From: Anderseniella sp963700895
GTDB taxonomy: Bacteria; Pseudomonadota; Alphaproteobacteria; Rhizobiales; Aestuariivirgaceae
Assembly (NCBI GenBank): GCA_963700895.1
Contig: CAVOZI010000016.1
Location: 372,001-436,000, forward strand
Direction of reading: 5' to 3'
Length of the DNA: 64,000 nucleotides
The position numbers were made by a program, and so were the translations under genes. Each line of letters opens with the position of its first letter. Position 1 is the first letter of the stretch. Shown here piece by piece: positions 10,205 to 18,542 of this stretch. The notes under the pieces were generated by a model that worked only from the letters and a program-made list of their open reading frames with translations, ran no database searches and had not been told where the DNA came from.

Positions 10205-11083
10205 ATGACCATGTCCAGACCGAAAATTGCCTACCAGGGCGAGCCTGGCGCCAACTCCCACATTGCCTGCATCGAGGCCTGTCCCGATCACGAGCCGATG
10301 GCCTGCCGCACCTTCGAGGACGCCTTCGCCGCCGTTGAAAAGGGCATGGCCGCGCTGGCCATGATCCCCATCGACAATACGGTCGCCGGCCGCGTTGCCG
10401 ACATTCACCACCTGATGCCCAATTCCAGCCTTTACATCGTGGGCGAACATTTCCTGCGGGTCCGTCACCAGCTGCTGGTGCTGCCCGGCACCAGGGCCGA
10501 AGAGCTCAAGCGCATCACCAGCCATACCCATGCACTGGGCCAGTGCCGCCGGGTGATCGCCGCAATGGGCCTTGAGGCCGTTGTGGCGGTGGACACCGCA
10601 GGCGCCGCCAAGGACCTTGCCCGCAGCCAGGACCGCTCGACCGCCGTCATCGCCTCGGCCAAGGCGGCAGAAATCTATGGCCTGGAGATCATGCGCGGCG
10701 ACATCGAGGACGAGGACCACAATACCACCCGCTTCGTTATCATGTCCGCCGAACCCGACGACGCCACACCCGACGAGGCGCCGGTCATCACCTCGTTCAT
10801 CTTCACCGTGCGCAACGTGCCGGCTGCGCTGTACAAGGCGATGGGCGGGTTTGCCACCAACGGCGTCAACATGATCAAGCTGGAGTCGTATGTGGACGGC
10901 ACCTTCAACGTGGCCCAGTTCTATGCCGACATCGAGGGTCATCCGCAGGACCGGCCGGTGCGGCTGGCCCTGGAGGAGCTGGAGTTCTTCACCTCCAGCT
11001 TGCGCGTGCTTGGCGTCTACAAGGCCGGCGCCTACCGGGAAGAACTCGCCCGCAAGCGCGAGCAGCTGGACACCACCGCCTGA
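10205..11083 (+). CDS. pheA: Prephenate dehydratase
   Basis: Converts prephenate to phenylpyruvate in phenylalanine synthesis. The 292-residue monofunctional form has no chorismate mutase. The catalytic domain begins KIAYQGEPGANSH and includes MIPIDNTVAGRVADIHHLM, and the active-site Thr-Arg-Phe lies in HNTTRFVIM. The C-terminal ACT regulatory domain has the GFATNGVNMIKLESY phenylalanine-binding region (the ESR[PL] motif appears as ESY). Two in-frame ATGs lie at 10205 and 10211; either may be used. It is divergent from the cytochrome c gene and convergent with nudC, with stop codons directly abutting. In many Rhizobiales kdsB lies just upstream of pheA; here there is no room for it. Confidence 0.95.
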   Translation: MTMSRPKIAYQGEPGANSHIACIEACPDHEPMACRTFEDAFAAVEKGMAALAMIPIDNTVAGRVADIHHLMPNSSLYIVGEHFLRVRHQLLVLPGTRAEELKRITSHTHALGQCRRVIAAMGLEAVVAVDTAGAAKDLARSQDRSTAVIASAKAAEIYGLEIMRGDIEDEDHNTTRFVIMSAEPDDATPDEAPVITSFIFTVRNVPAALYKAMGGFATNGVNMIKLESYVDGTFNVAQFYADIEGHPQDRPVRLALEELEFFTSSLRVLGVYKAGAYREELARKREQLDTTA

Positions 11084-12007
11084 TCAGCCGTTGTTGCCGT
11101 CGAGCAACCTGACGATGAGGTGGTGGGCGATGGAAATCGAGGGCGGGATCTCGAGGCCCTCCGGATGCCGCCCATCGCGCATGGCGCGCACCTCGTCGAA
11201 GCTGAACCAGCGCGCATCCACCAGTTCGTCCGGATCGATGCGGATGGTCTCGCTCAAGCCCTCGCCGGCCATCCCGATCATCAGGTTGGCCGGGAACGGC
11301 CAAGGCTGGCTCATCACATAGCGCACCGCGCCGACCTTCACGCCAGATTCTTCCTCGACTTCGCGCCGTGCGGCGTCTTCCGCCGTTTCCCCCGGCTCGA
11401 CAAATCCTGCCAGGGTTGAATACATCGTCGAGGCAAAGCGCGCCGAACGGCCCAGCAGCATGGCTTGCCCGCGCACCACGGCAATGATCACCACCGGGTC
11501 GGTGCGTGGAAAATGCTCTGCCTGGCAGGTTCCGCAGACCCGCTTGTAGCCCGCTTCACCCGGCACTGTGGCAGCGCCGCAATTGGCGCAGAAGCGGTGC
11601 CGCACGTGCCAGTGCAGCAGGGCTCTGGCCTGCGCCATGTGCCCGAGCAACTCGTCCGCCACCAGCCCCTGCAGCGCAATCGAGCGAAGGTCCACCGCCG
11701 CCTGCCCCCCGGCAAGCGGCAATTCCGCATCGCCCGCCAGAACGGCAAAGTGGGCAATACCGTCATTATCCAGGCCGAGCAGCACCGGCTCAACGCCATT
11801 CATCAGTTGCGGCAGCGCCGATTGCCCATGCCACCAGACGCCGCCGGAACCGGCAGGCCCCGCATGCACCAGCAGCCTGTCGCCCGCGAACACCGCGTAT
11901 CTCGAAGCCACGTCCGCCAGCATGGCAGCCACCCGCGCCGGCTCGTTGCGATGCCCGGACAGCCGCTCGAGCGAACCGTGCATGAAGGCGGGCGTCGTGC
12001 GGACCAT
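11084..12007 (-). CDS. nudC: NAD(+) diphosphatase (NADH pyrophosphatase)
   Basis: Nudix hydrolase splitting NAD(H) into NMN(H) and AMP, and a candidate for removing NAD caps from RNA. A four-Cys zinc ribbon (CANCG ... CGTCQ) precedes the Nudix box GFVEPGETAEDAARREVEEESG. The SQPWPFP motif, diagnostic of the NADH-specific subfamily, follows. A longer open frame reaches 12292 but would run through the SRP RNA on the other strand, so I place the start at 12007 (MVRTTPAFMHG) or 11983. The stop codon abuts that of pheA. Residues before the zinc ribbon are poorly conserved, as usual for this family. Confidence 0.92.
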   Translation of the reverse strand: MVRTTPAFMHGSLERLSGHRNEPARVAAMLADVASRYAVFAGDRLLVHAGPAGSGGVWWHGQSALPQLMNGVEPVLLGLDNDGIAHFAVLAGDAELPLAGGQAAVDLRSIALQGLVADELLGHMAQARALLHWHVRHRFCANCGAATVPGEAGYKRVCGTCQAEHFPRTDPVVIIAVVRGQAMLLGRSARFASTMYSTLAGFVEPGETAEDAARREVEEESGVKVGAVRYVMSQPWPFPANLMIGMAGEGLSETIRIDPDELVDARWFSFDEVRAMRDGRHPEGLEIPPSISIAHHLIVRLLDGNNG

Positions 12008-12099
12008 GAGCGGGGCATACCTTTTGGGGCGGGCGGAAGGAGGGTAGACGGCGGTTTGCCACGCGCTGGCCCCGCTGGCAAGAGCGCCGAACCACGCCC

Positions 12100-12128
12100 T
12101 TGCATCTTGCCGCCATCCGTCCGATATA
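12100..12128 (+). promoter_or_regulatory. Sigma-70-type promoter of the SRP RNA
   Basis: A -35 box TTGCAT (12100-12105), a 17-base spacer and a -10 box GATATA (12123-12128). The RNA's predicted first base lies 7 bases after the -10 box, which supports the assignment. Confidence 0.65.
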
Positions 12129-12134
12129 GGGGGC

Positions 12135-12231
12135 GGGAGGTTGGCAGCAGACGTGTCGCTCGCCAACCGGGTCAGGTCCGGAAGGAAGCAGCCCCAACGA
12201 GTTCGTACCCGGGTTGCCCGTCCAGCCTCCC
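12135..12231 (+). ncRNA. ffs: Signal recognition particle 4.5S RNA
   Basis: About 97 bases. The universal SRP tip sequence GTCAGGTCCGGAAGGAAGCA is present at 12171-12190, with the GGAA tetraloop and the Ffh-binding symmetric and asymmetric internal loops. The flanks GGGAGG (12135-12140) and CCTCCC (12226-12231) close the long hairpin. With Ffh it targets membrane proteins such as the cytochrome oxidase subunits encoded nearby. It sits just upstream of dnaX, a common alphaproteobacterial location. Candidate protein frames across it on both strands are spurious. Confidence 0.95.
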
Positions 12232-12278
12232 ACTTAGATCCTGGCACCCTTGTATCAATCTTGCGCGAACGGGGCGCG

Positions 12279-14084
12279 ATGGCGGACAACACCTCAGACG
12301 CAGTGGAACCGCGCGCTCCCTACCGGGTGCTGGCGCGCAAGTACCGCCCGCAGACCTTCGAGGACCTGATCGGCCAGGAGGCCATGGTGAGAACCCTCAC
12401 CAACGCCTTTGCGTCGGGCCGCATCGCGCAAGCCTACATGCTGACCGGCGTGCGCGGCATCGGCAAGACCACCACCGCCCGCCTCATTGCCCGCGCGCTC
12501 AACTACGTGCCCCGCGACGGCGAGGACACCGGTCCGTCGGTTGACCTGTCCGTGAAGGGGCTGCACTGCGATGCCATCCTTGAATCGCGCCATGTCGACG
12601 TGATCGAGATGGATGCGGCTTCCCATACCGGTGTCGACAACGTTCGCGAGATCAACGACGCGGTGAAGTACAAGCCGGCCTCGGCCCGCTACAAGGTCTA
12701 CATCATCGACGAAGTGCACATGCTCTCCAATCAGGCGTTCAACGCGCTGCTGAAGACGCTGGAAGAACCGCCGCCGCATGTGAAGTTCATTTTCGCCACC
12801 ACCGAAATCCGCAAGGTTCCGGTCACGGTGCTGTCGCGCTGTCAGCGTTTCGACCTGCGCCGTCTCGATGCCGGGCTGCTGATGCAGCACCTCGCCAATG
12901 TCTGCGCCCGCGAGAACGTCGGGGCCGAGGACGAGGCGCTGCGCATGATTGCCCGCGCGGCCGAAGGCTCGGTGCGCGACGGGCTGTCGCTGCTCGACCA
13001 GGCAATTGCCTACGGCACCGACAAGGTGGCGGCAGCGGACGTTCAGTCCATGCTGGGCCTGTCAGACCGGGCCCGCGTCATCGACCTGTTCGAGGCATTG
13101 ATGAAGGGAGATGCCGCAACGGCGCTGGACGAGCTTGAGCAGCAGTTCGCCCTCGGTGCCGATCCCGAGGTCATCATCACCGATCTTGCAGGTTTCACCC
13201 ATTGGGTCACCAAGCTGAAGGTGTCCTCAGCACTTGCAGACGATCCGGCGGTCACCCAGCAGGAGCGGGTGCGCGGGCTCGAGTTCGCCGGAAAGCTTGC
13301 CATGCCGGTGCTGGCGCGCACCTGGCAGATGCTGCTCAAGGGTATCGAGGAAGTGTGGCGCGCGCCCAATCCGCTGATGGCGGCGGAGATGGTGCTGATC
13401 CGGCTCGCCCACGTGGCCGACATGCCCGCGCCTGAAGAGCTTGCCCGCATGGTGAGGGCAGGGGCAGGGCAAGGCGGCCCGGTTGTCCGCGCAGGCGATG
13501 CCGCAGGTGGACAGGGCGCATCCGCCATCGGCTCCGGCCAGTCCGGTCCAGGCCTGCCGCCCACCACCCACGCGCCCGTCATGTCCGCCGCCGTACCGAA
13601 GCAGCATGATCCGCAGCAGCCTCCCGCCGGGCCGGCGCCGGTGCAGTTTGCCACTTTCGGTGAACTTGTCGCCTTCGTGGCGTCGAAACGGGACATCAAG
13701 CTGCAGTCTGATCTCGAAAAGCACGTGTCGCCCGTGTCCATGGGCAGGGGCCGGATCGAGATTGCGCTTACCGATTCAGCACCGGCCGGCATCGCCAACG
13801 ACCTGTCGCGCCGTCTGGAAGCATGGACGGGCGAGCGCTGGATCGTGTCGATTGCGTCGGTTGCCGCTGGCCCGACCCTGGCCGACCAGAAGCGCGAGCA
13901 GCGCGACAGCCTGTTCCGGCAGGTCCGGCAGAACGCCGATGTGCAGAAGATCCTCGCGGGCTTCCCGGGCGCCGAGATCGTCGAGGTCAGGGACCTTGCC
14001 GCCGTTGAAACCACCCCGCAGGCTGATGCGTTGGTGGAGCCCGATGGTGGCCATGCGCCGGACAACATCGACTTTGAAGACTGA
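12279..14084 (+). CDS. dnaX: DNA polymerase III subunits gamma and tau
   Basis: Clamp-loader ATPase of the replicative polymerase. About 601 residues from ATG 12279: RKYRPQTFEDLIGQ, Walker A GVRGIGKTTTARL, Walker B VYIIDEVHML and sensor/arginine-finger part TVLSRCQRFDLRRL. Between Walker A and EMDAASHTGVDNVREI only one Cys remains, so the four-Cys zinc module of E. coli is missing, as in many alphaproteobacteria. A Gly/Ala/Pro-rich linker precedes the tau-type C-terminal domain (ATFGELVAFVASKRDIKLQ). I see no clear slippery A-run hairpin for gamma production. The longer upstream frame from a TTG at 12141 lies inside the SRP RNA. ybaB and recR follow closely, probably in one operon. Confidence 0.95.
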   Translation: MADNTSDAVEPRAPYRVLARKYRPQTFEDLIGQEAMVRTLTNAFASGRIAQAYMLTGVRGIGKTTTARLIARALNYVPRDGEDTGPSVDLSVKGLHCDAILESRHVDVIEMDAASHTGVDNVREINDAVKYKPASARYKVYIIDEVHMLSNQAFNALLKTLEEPPPHVKFIFATTEIRKVPVTVLSRCQRFDLRRLDAGLLMQHLANVCARENVGAEDEALRMIARAAEGSVRDGLSLLDQAIAYGTDKVAAADVQSMLGLSDRARVIDLFEALMKGDAATALDELEQQFALGADPEVIITDLAGFTHWVTKLKVSSALADDPAVTQQERVRGLEFAGKLAMPVLARTWQMLLKGIEEVWRAPNPLMAAEMVLIRLAHVADMPAPEELARMVRAGAGQGGPVVRAGDAAGGQGASAIGSGQSGPGLPPTTHAPVMSAAVPKQHDPQQPPAGPAPVQFATFGELVAFVASKRDIKLQSDLEKHVSPVSMGRGRIEIALTDSAPAGIANDLSRRLEAWTGERWIVSIASVAAGPTLADQKREQRDSLFRQVRQNADVQKILAGFPGAEIVEVRDLAAVETTPQADALVEPDGGHAPDNIDFED

Positions 14085-14111
14085 TCGCGCTTGAAGGAGC
14101 AGACATCGAGC

Positions 14112-14438
14112 ATGAAGAACCTCGGCAACATGATGAAGCAGGTGCAGGAGATGCAGGCCCGGATGGCCGATATGCAGGCGCGCCTCGACGAGCTCACGGT
14201 TACCGGTCAGGCCGGCGCCGGCATGGTGAAACTCACCCTCAACGGCAAGAACCTGATGCAGAAGGTCGAGATCGACGACAGCCTGATGAAGCCGGAAGAG
14301 AAGGAAATTCTCGAAGACCTGCTGATGGCTGCCTACAACGAGGCCCGAGCCAAGGTGGAGCAGGCGGTGGCCGAGCAGATGAAGGACATCACCGGCGGCC
14401 TGCCGCTGCCGCCCGGCTTCAAGATGCCGGGGTTCTGA
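14112..14438 (+). CDS. ybaB: YbaB/EbfC family nucleoid-associated protein
   Basis: A 108-residue DNA-binding protein forming a tweezer-like dimer that coats DNA and is linked to RecR-dependent repair. MKNLGNMMKQVQEMQARMADMQ is a typical Met/Gln-rich first helix; the sheet region reads GAGMVKLTLNGKNLMQKVEI. It ends LPPGFKMPGF. The start at 14112 is chosen over 14091 because AAGGAG lies correctly upstream and family members begin there. Lies 27 bases after dnaX and 33 before recR, the conserved dnaX-ybaB-recR order. Confidence 0.95.
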   Translation: MKNLGNMMKQVQEMQARMADMQARLDELTVTGQAGAGMVKLTLNGKNLMQKVEIDDSLMKPEEKEILEDLLMAAYNEARAKVEQAVAEQMKDITGGLPLPPGFKMPGF

Positions 14439-14471
14439 TCGCCGCCTTCCGCCAGCAAGAAGCAGTCCGCC

Positions 14472-15077
14472 ATGTCACGTCAGGTCGTAGGAGCCGAGAT
14501 CGAACGGCTGATCCAGTTGCTGTCGCGATTGCCCGGCCTTGGGCCGCGTTCGGCCCGCCGCGCCGCGCTGCACCTCGTCAAGCATCGCGAGAAGCTGATG
14601 CAGCCCCTGTCGGCGTCGCTTGCCGACGTGCTGGAAAAGGTCAGCGAGTGCAGCGTCTGCGGCAATGTCGACGTGGTCAATCCGTGCACCCTGTGCGCCG
14701 ATCCGCGCCGCGACCGCACGCTGATCTGCGTGGTCGAGGAGGTGGGGGACCTGTGGGCGCTCGAGCGCGCCGGCGCCGTGCAGGGCCTCTATCATGTGCT
14801 GGGCGGCACCTTGTCGGCCATCGAGGGCGTCCGCCCGGAGGACCTGCGCATCGCCTCGCTGATCGATCGTGCCCGCTCCGGCGAGGTGCGCGAAGTGATG
14901 ATTGCCGTCAACGCCACGGTCGATGGGCAGACGACGGCGCATTACATCATGGACCAGCTGGCTGATACCGGCATTGCGGTGACCCGGCTTGCCCATGGCG
15001 TGCCGGTCGGCGGCGAACTGGATTATCTTGACGAAGGCACTCTGGCGGCAGCGGTGCGCGCCCGCCGCGCCCTCTAG
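14472..15077 (+). CDS. recR: Recombination mediator protein RecR
   Basis: A 201-residue RecFOR-pathway protein helping RecA load onto gapped single-stranded DNA. A helix-hairpin-helix (LSRLPGLGPRSARRAALHL) is followed by the four-Cys zinc finger CSVCG ... CTLC, then the Toprim domain beginning LICVVEEVGDLWALERAG with conserved Glu, and the Walker B-like C-terminal part ending VPVGGELDYLDEGTLAAA. Length and order are standard. Confidence 0.96.
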   Translation: MSRQVVGAEIERLIQLLSRLPGLGPRSARRAALHLVKHREKLMQPLSASLADVLEKVSECSVCGNVDVVNPCTLCADPRRDRTLICVVEEVGDLWALERAGAVQGLYHVLGGTLSAIEGVRPEDLRIASLIDRARSGEVREVMIAVNATVDGQTTAHYIMDQLADTGIAVTRLAHGVPVGGELDYLDEGTLAAAVRARRAL

Positions 15078-15088
15078 GCGGCTTGTTG

Positions 15089-15103
15089 TTAACCATTTGT
15101 AAA
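15089..15103 (+). promoter_or_regulatory. Possible CtrA box upstream of the TadG-like gene
   Basis: TTAACCATTTGTAAA, i.e. TTAA-N7-TAAA, one base from the CtrA consensus TTAA-N7-TTAA. CtrA controls pilus genes in other alphaproteobacteria. It lies about 150 bases before the start codon, in the recR to tadG gap. No -10 or -35 is obvious. Weak evidence on its own. Confidence 0.3.
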
Positions 15104-15251
15104 CCCTGATCTCCGGTTTCCCGGGCATAACCCGCAGCCTGGCACCGCTGCGGCGCGGTCGTTGCTTGATCCTGAACATAACGTTTCCGACTGTCCCGAT
15201 TGGGAACACGGCGGAAAAACGGCAGACACAGATGGTTCAGGGAACAAACCG

Positions 15252-16534
15252 ATGAAGACCCGCTTCGACAGCATCATCAAGGCCACCACCAGTCTGACTT
15301 CGCGGTTCAGGCGTGACGAGCGCGGGGCCATTGCCCTGGCGCTGGGTCTGGTTGCCGTTCCCGTTCTTCCTCGCTGCCGGGATCGGCCTCGACGCATACC
15401 GGGGCAGCGCCGCGCAGGCCGACGTGCAGAAATCGCTCGATGCGGCCGCACTCGCAGCCGCGGCTGCCGAGCCGTCAGCCACCGAAGGCCAGCGGCGCAA
15501 GATGGCTGAAGACACCTTCTGCCGCCAACATCGCCGGCAAGCTGGGAGGGCAGCTCAGCGGCTCGGCCGACGTCACCTTCAGCAACGGCACGGTGACCGT
15601 TTCCTACGCCGGAACCTTGCCCACCACGGTGATGAAGGTCGGCGGCTTCAACACCCTGAACGTGGCGGGTTCTTCCACCGCCACCATGCGCCTGCCTCAG
15701 AAGGCGGAAATCGTGCTGTCGCTCGATTATTCAGGCTCGATGAATGATGTCTCCGCCGGACAGGTGAAGTACCAAACCATGCGCGAGGCTGCCATCGACA
15801 TGGTCGAGAACCTCAGCGAGAACGTCAAGAACAAGGAAATCCTGTTCGGCCTGGTTCCCTTCTCGCACCAAGTCTACACCACGCTGCCCGGCACCATGGT
15901 GGTGGGTGGCGGCGGCGGCACATGGACCGGCTGCACCCAGGACCGCCCGTTCCCGTACAACACCAGTGTATCGGCGCCGGTCGCCAGCCAGAACAACACC
16001 AAGTGGGGCCAGCCGCAGCACCCCGTGCACGCTTCATCCGGTTGCGCGGCCTATGCGCCCAACAAGCTGATTGTCAGACCGCTGACCGACGACCACAAGG
16101 GCACCATCAACCAGCTCAAGGACATGAAGCCCTACGCCTGGACGCACATTGCGCTCGGCGTCGAGTTCGGCTGGCACCTGCTTGATTCAGGTGCGCCTTA
16201 CGCAGCCCGCAGCGAGAGCGACAAGACCAACAAGAAGTTTCTGGTGCTGCTGACCGATGGCAAGCAGACCGAGCCTGCCTTCGGCAACGGCACGCGCCGG
16301 GTTCGCGATGGCGAGAAAAACCTCGAAACGCTTTGCTCGAACGTCAAGGCCTCCGGCATCACCGTCATCACCATCGCCTTCGCGCTTGACGATGCCGGCA
16401 CCGAAAACCGCCTCCGGGGCTGCTCGACCGATCCGGACAAGCACTTCTACAAGGCGGAGGATTCCAACGACCTGACCCGCGCGTTCGAGGAAATCCAGAA
16501 CCAGATTGCGTCCGCCATCTACCTCTCCAAGTGA
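15252..16534 (+). CDS. TadE/TadG-like pilus assembly protein with von Willebrand factor A domain (two frameshifts)
   Basis: Membrane-anchored Tad/Flp pilus-associated protein, about 427 residues. The N-terminus MKTRFDSIIKATTSL... RRDERGAIALALGLVAVP is followed by a hydrophobic helix (FFLAAGIGLDAYRG) that reads only after removing one C from CCC at about 15359-15361. A second extra base near 15523 (ACC TTC T GCC) must be removed to reach ANIAGKLGGQ. The VWA domain has the metal-site motif DYSGSMND (DxSxS), a Thr-containing loop and LLTDGKQTE. It stands alone, with no other tad genes in the window. Both indels are one base, so the gene is probably intact in the organism. Confidence 0.85.
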
Positions 16535-16582
16535 CCCCCCCTGGAGGACGCAAGATGCAGCAGGCCCGCCTCCCCTGCCGGC

Positions 16583-17749
16583 CTACTGACCAGCAACCAG
16601 CCGTGGCGCCACGGCTGGTTGTTTGCTGTCTGCCTCGCCCGGCTCGGCCAGCTCGAGAGCCTCGATCTTCGCGCCCCGGCGCGAAATCTTCTCTGAGGAG
16701 GTGACGATCTTCTCGATGTCCTTGCCGGCCATGCCGAAGTGGCGCTGCAGGTCGAGCACCCGGTCATGCATGCGTCCGACATCTTCCATCAGCCGCACCA
16801 CCTCGCTCTGGATGATGACCGCCTGCTCGCGCATCCGCGCATCCTTGAACACCGCCTGCATGGTCTGCACCAGCAGCATCAGCACGTTCGGCGATGAAAT
16901 GATGACCCTCGAACGGTGGGCGCGCTGTATCACGTCCTCGAAGTTTTCATGCAGGTCCGCGTAGATCGATTCCGACGGCACGAACATGATCGCCGTTTCA
17001 TGGGTTTCGCCCTTGATCAGGTACTTGTCCGAAATGTCCTTGATGTGTTTCGCGACGTCGGCCCGGAAGCGCTGCTGGTGCGGGCGGGGGTCTTCTTCCG
17101 GCGTGCACTTCTTCAGCGCGTTATAGGCCTCAAGCGGAAACTTTGCGTCGATCACCACCGCCAGCTCGTTGCCGGGCAGCCGGATGAGGCAGTCGGGGCG
17201 GGTGCCGTTCGACAGCGTGGTCTGGAACGAGTACGCCGAGGCATGCAGGCCGTCGCGGATAATGGCTTCCATGCGGCCTTGGCCATAGGCGCCCCGGGAC
17301 TGCTTGTTGGACAGGATGTCCTTCAGCGACAGCATCTCCGAGGACAGGTGGGTCAGGTTCGCCTGCGCGGTGTCGATGACGGCGAGGCGTTCATTCAGCT
17401 GCTGCAGTGATTGCGTGGTGCGCTGGCTGTTCTCGCTCAGGCCTGCGCCCAGCCGCCGTGACACCTGTTCGAGCCGCTGGTCGAGCGTTTGCGTCAGGTG
17501 GGCCTGCGTCGAGGCGGAGTGCTCGGCAAGCCCGCGCAACTGTCCCGACATTTCAGCGAGCTTGGTTTCCAGCTCGGCCGCCCGGCGCATGGCCTCGATG
17601 GTTTGCGCCTGGCTGCCGCTGCCGGCCCGCCACGCCAGGATGACCGCAGCCATCAGCAACACCAGCGCAAGCGCGGCTGCCGCCAGCGCAACATCGCCCC
17701 AGCTGACCTGCGTTTGCCCGAACACGAAGACTGTTTCTGAAAAATCCAT
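16583..17749 (-). CDS. rmuC: DNA recombination protein RmuC
   Basis: A 388-residue member of the RmuC family, linked to limiting inversions or rearrangements and fused to a restriction-nuclease-like core. An N-terminal transmembrane helix (VALAAAALALVLLMAAVILAW) is followed by a long coiled coil (residues about 50-150) and the PD-(D/E)xK-like core with GQGRMEAIIRDGL, RPDCLIRLPG and VVIDAKFPLEAY. Then come ETAIMFVPSESIYADLHE and RVIISSPNVLMLLVQTM, both typical. The start at MDFSETV (17749) was chosen because residues before it do not match the family. The last codons overlap a perfect palindrome. Confidence 0.9.
   Translation of the reverse strand: MDFSETVFVFGQTQVSWGDVALAAAALALVLLMAAVILAWRAGSGSQAQTIEAMRRAAELETKLAEMSGQLRGLAEHSASTQAHLTQTLDQRLEQVSRRLGAGLSENSQRTTQSLQQLNERLAVIDTAQANLTHLSSEMLSLKDILSNKQSRGAYGQGRMEAIIRDGLHASAYSFQTTLSNGTRPDCLIRLPGNELAVVIDAKFPLEAYNALKKCTPEEDPRPHQQRFRADVAKHIKDISDKYLIKGETHETAIMFVPSESIYADLHENFEDVIQRAHRSRVIISSPNVLMLLVQTMQAVFKDARMREQAVIIQSEVVRLMEDVGRMHDRVLDLQRHFGMAGKDIEKIVTSSEKISRRGAKIEALELAEPGEADSKQPAVAPRLVAGQ
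16595..16620. terminator. Perfect 26-base palindrome, probable bidirectional terminator
   Basis: AACCAGCCGTGG CG CCACGGCTGGTT, followed by GTTTG on the plus strand. It lies between the TadG-like gene and rmuC, which converge, and overlaps the last codons of rmuC (PAVAPRLV). It could end both transcripts, although the T tract is short. Confidence 0.5.
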
Positions 17750-17947
17750 CCGCACAGCATAAAGCGATTCGCCGCCGGCGATAGAATGAAACAGGAACAT
17801 GCATTTGGTGCGCCATGTGATGAAATGCACATCTGCTGACTGCCGGAAACGGTATTCACGCCATCAATCAACTGATGAATCCGTCAGCCGGACACGCACG
17901 CGCAGCCTGACTGCCAAGCGCCCGGGGCGGCAAGATCTGGAGCAAAC

Positions 17948-18160
17948 ATGATGAGAACCTTCCGTCTTCACGGGGGCAGCGCACTGCTGCCCGCCAGTAC
18001 CGGCGTGCTGCGCCGGCTGTCTGCCATGGTTGTGCAAGGCTGGCATGAGCGCCGCCGCCGCCGTGCCGCCAGCGCAGCCCTGTCGCATCTCAATGAACAC
18101 CTGTTGCGGGACATCGGCCTGACGCGCGCCGACGTGATGTCGGTGCGCGACTTGCGCTGA
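17948..18160 (+). CDS. DUF1127 domain protein
   Basis: A 70-residue small basic protein. The C-terminal DUF1127 motif is complete: LSHLNEHLLRDIGLTRADVMS. An Arg run (HERRRRRAA) precedes it. In Agrobacterium and Rhodobacter such small proteins affect RNA turnover, phosphate and carbon metabolism, but no role can be assigned from sequence here. A second in-frame ATG lies three bases on. A GGAGC ribosome site is upstream. Confidence 0.85.
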   Translation: MMRTFRLHGGSALLPASTGVLRRLSAMVVQGWHERRRRRAASAALSHLNEHLLRDIGLTRADVMSVRDLR

Positions 18161-18258
18161 GCGAAGGTGCTGCTGGCCCCTGCCTTGCAGCCTGCATGTT
18201 GTGCCGCCGGAAACCTGTTCCGGCATGGCACAACGGCAGACCAAGAGGAGCCAGCGAG

Positions 18259-18444
18259 ATGAAGTTTTTCCTGATCATGACGGCGCTGATGGGTGGCCAG
18301 GTACAGGATTATCGCATCCCGATGTCGCCCGTGTACGTGCACGACATGGCGGGCTGCCAGCATGCGGCAAGCCGCATCATCGAGGATTACCGTGCAACGC
18401 AGGCGGGCTTCCGGCTGATTGCCGCCCGCTGCGTGCGCGCCTGA
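18259..18444 (+). CDS. Small protein of unknown function
   Basis: A 61-residue frame starting MKFFLIMTALMGGQVQDY, with AAGAGGAG 8 bases before the ATG. It contains two Cys and a His-rich middle (YVHDMAGCQHAASRIIED), ending AARCVRA. The start could be a weak membrane or signal segment. I do not recognise the family. It lies about 100 bases after the DUF1127 gene in the same direction. The strong ribosome site and codon use support that it is expressed. Confidence 0.6.
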   Translation: MKFFLIMTALMGGQVQDYRIPMSPVYVHDMAGCQHAASRIIEDYRATQAGFRLIAARCVRA

Positions 18445-18542
18445 GGCCGCTGCCTTCGGCTTGACCCCGGTCAAGGCGTGTCTGCCATGAGACGTGGTTA
18501 GTGGCAATTGCACGACCAATGGCCTGACAGGCAGCGCAGTAT

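Noticed and set aside
12141..12278. dnaX start at a TTG at 12141
   Set aside because: It lies inside the SRP RNA, and family alignment fits ATG 12279.
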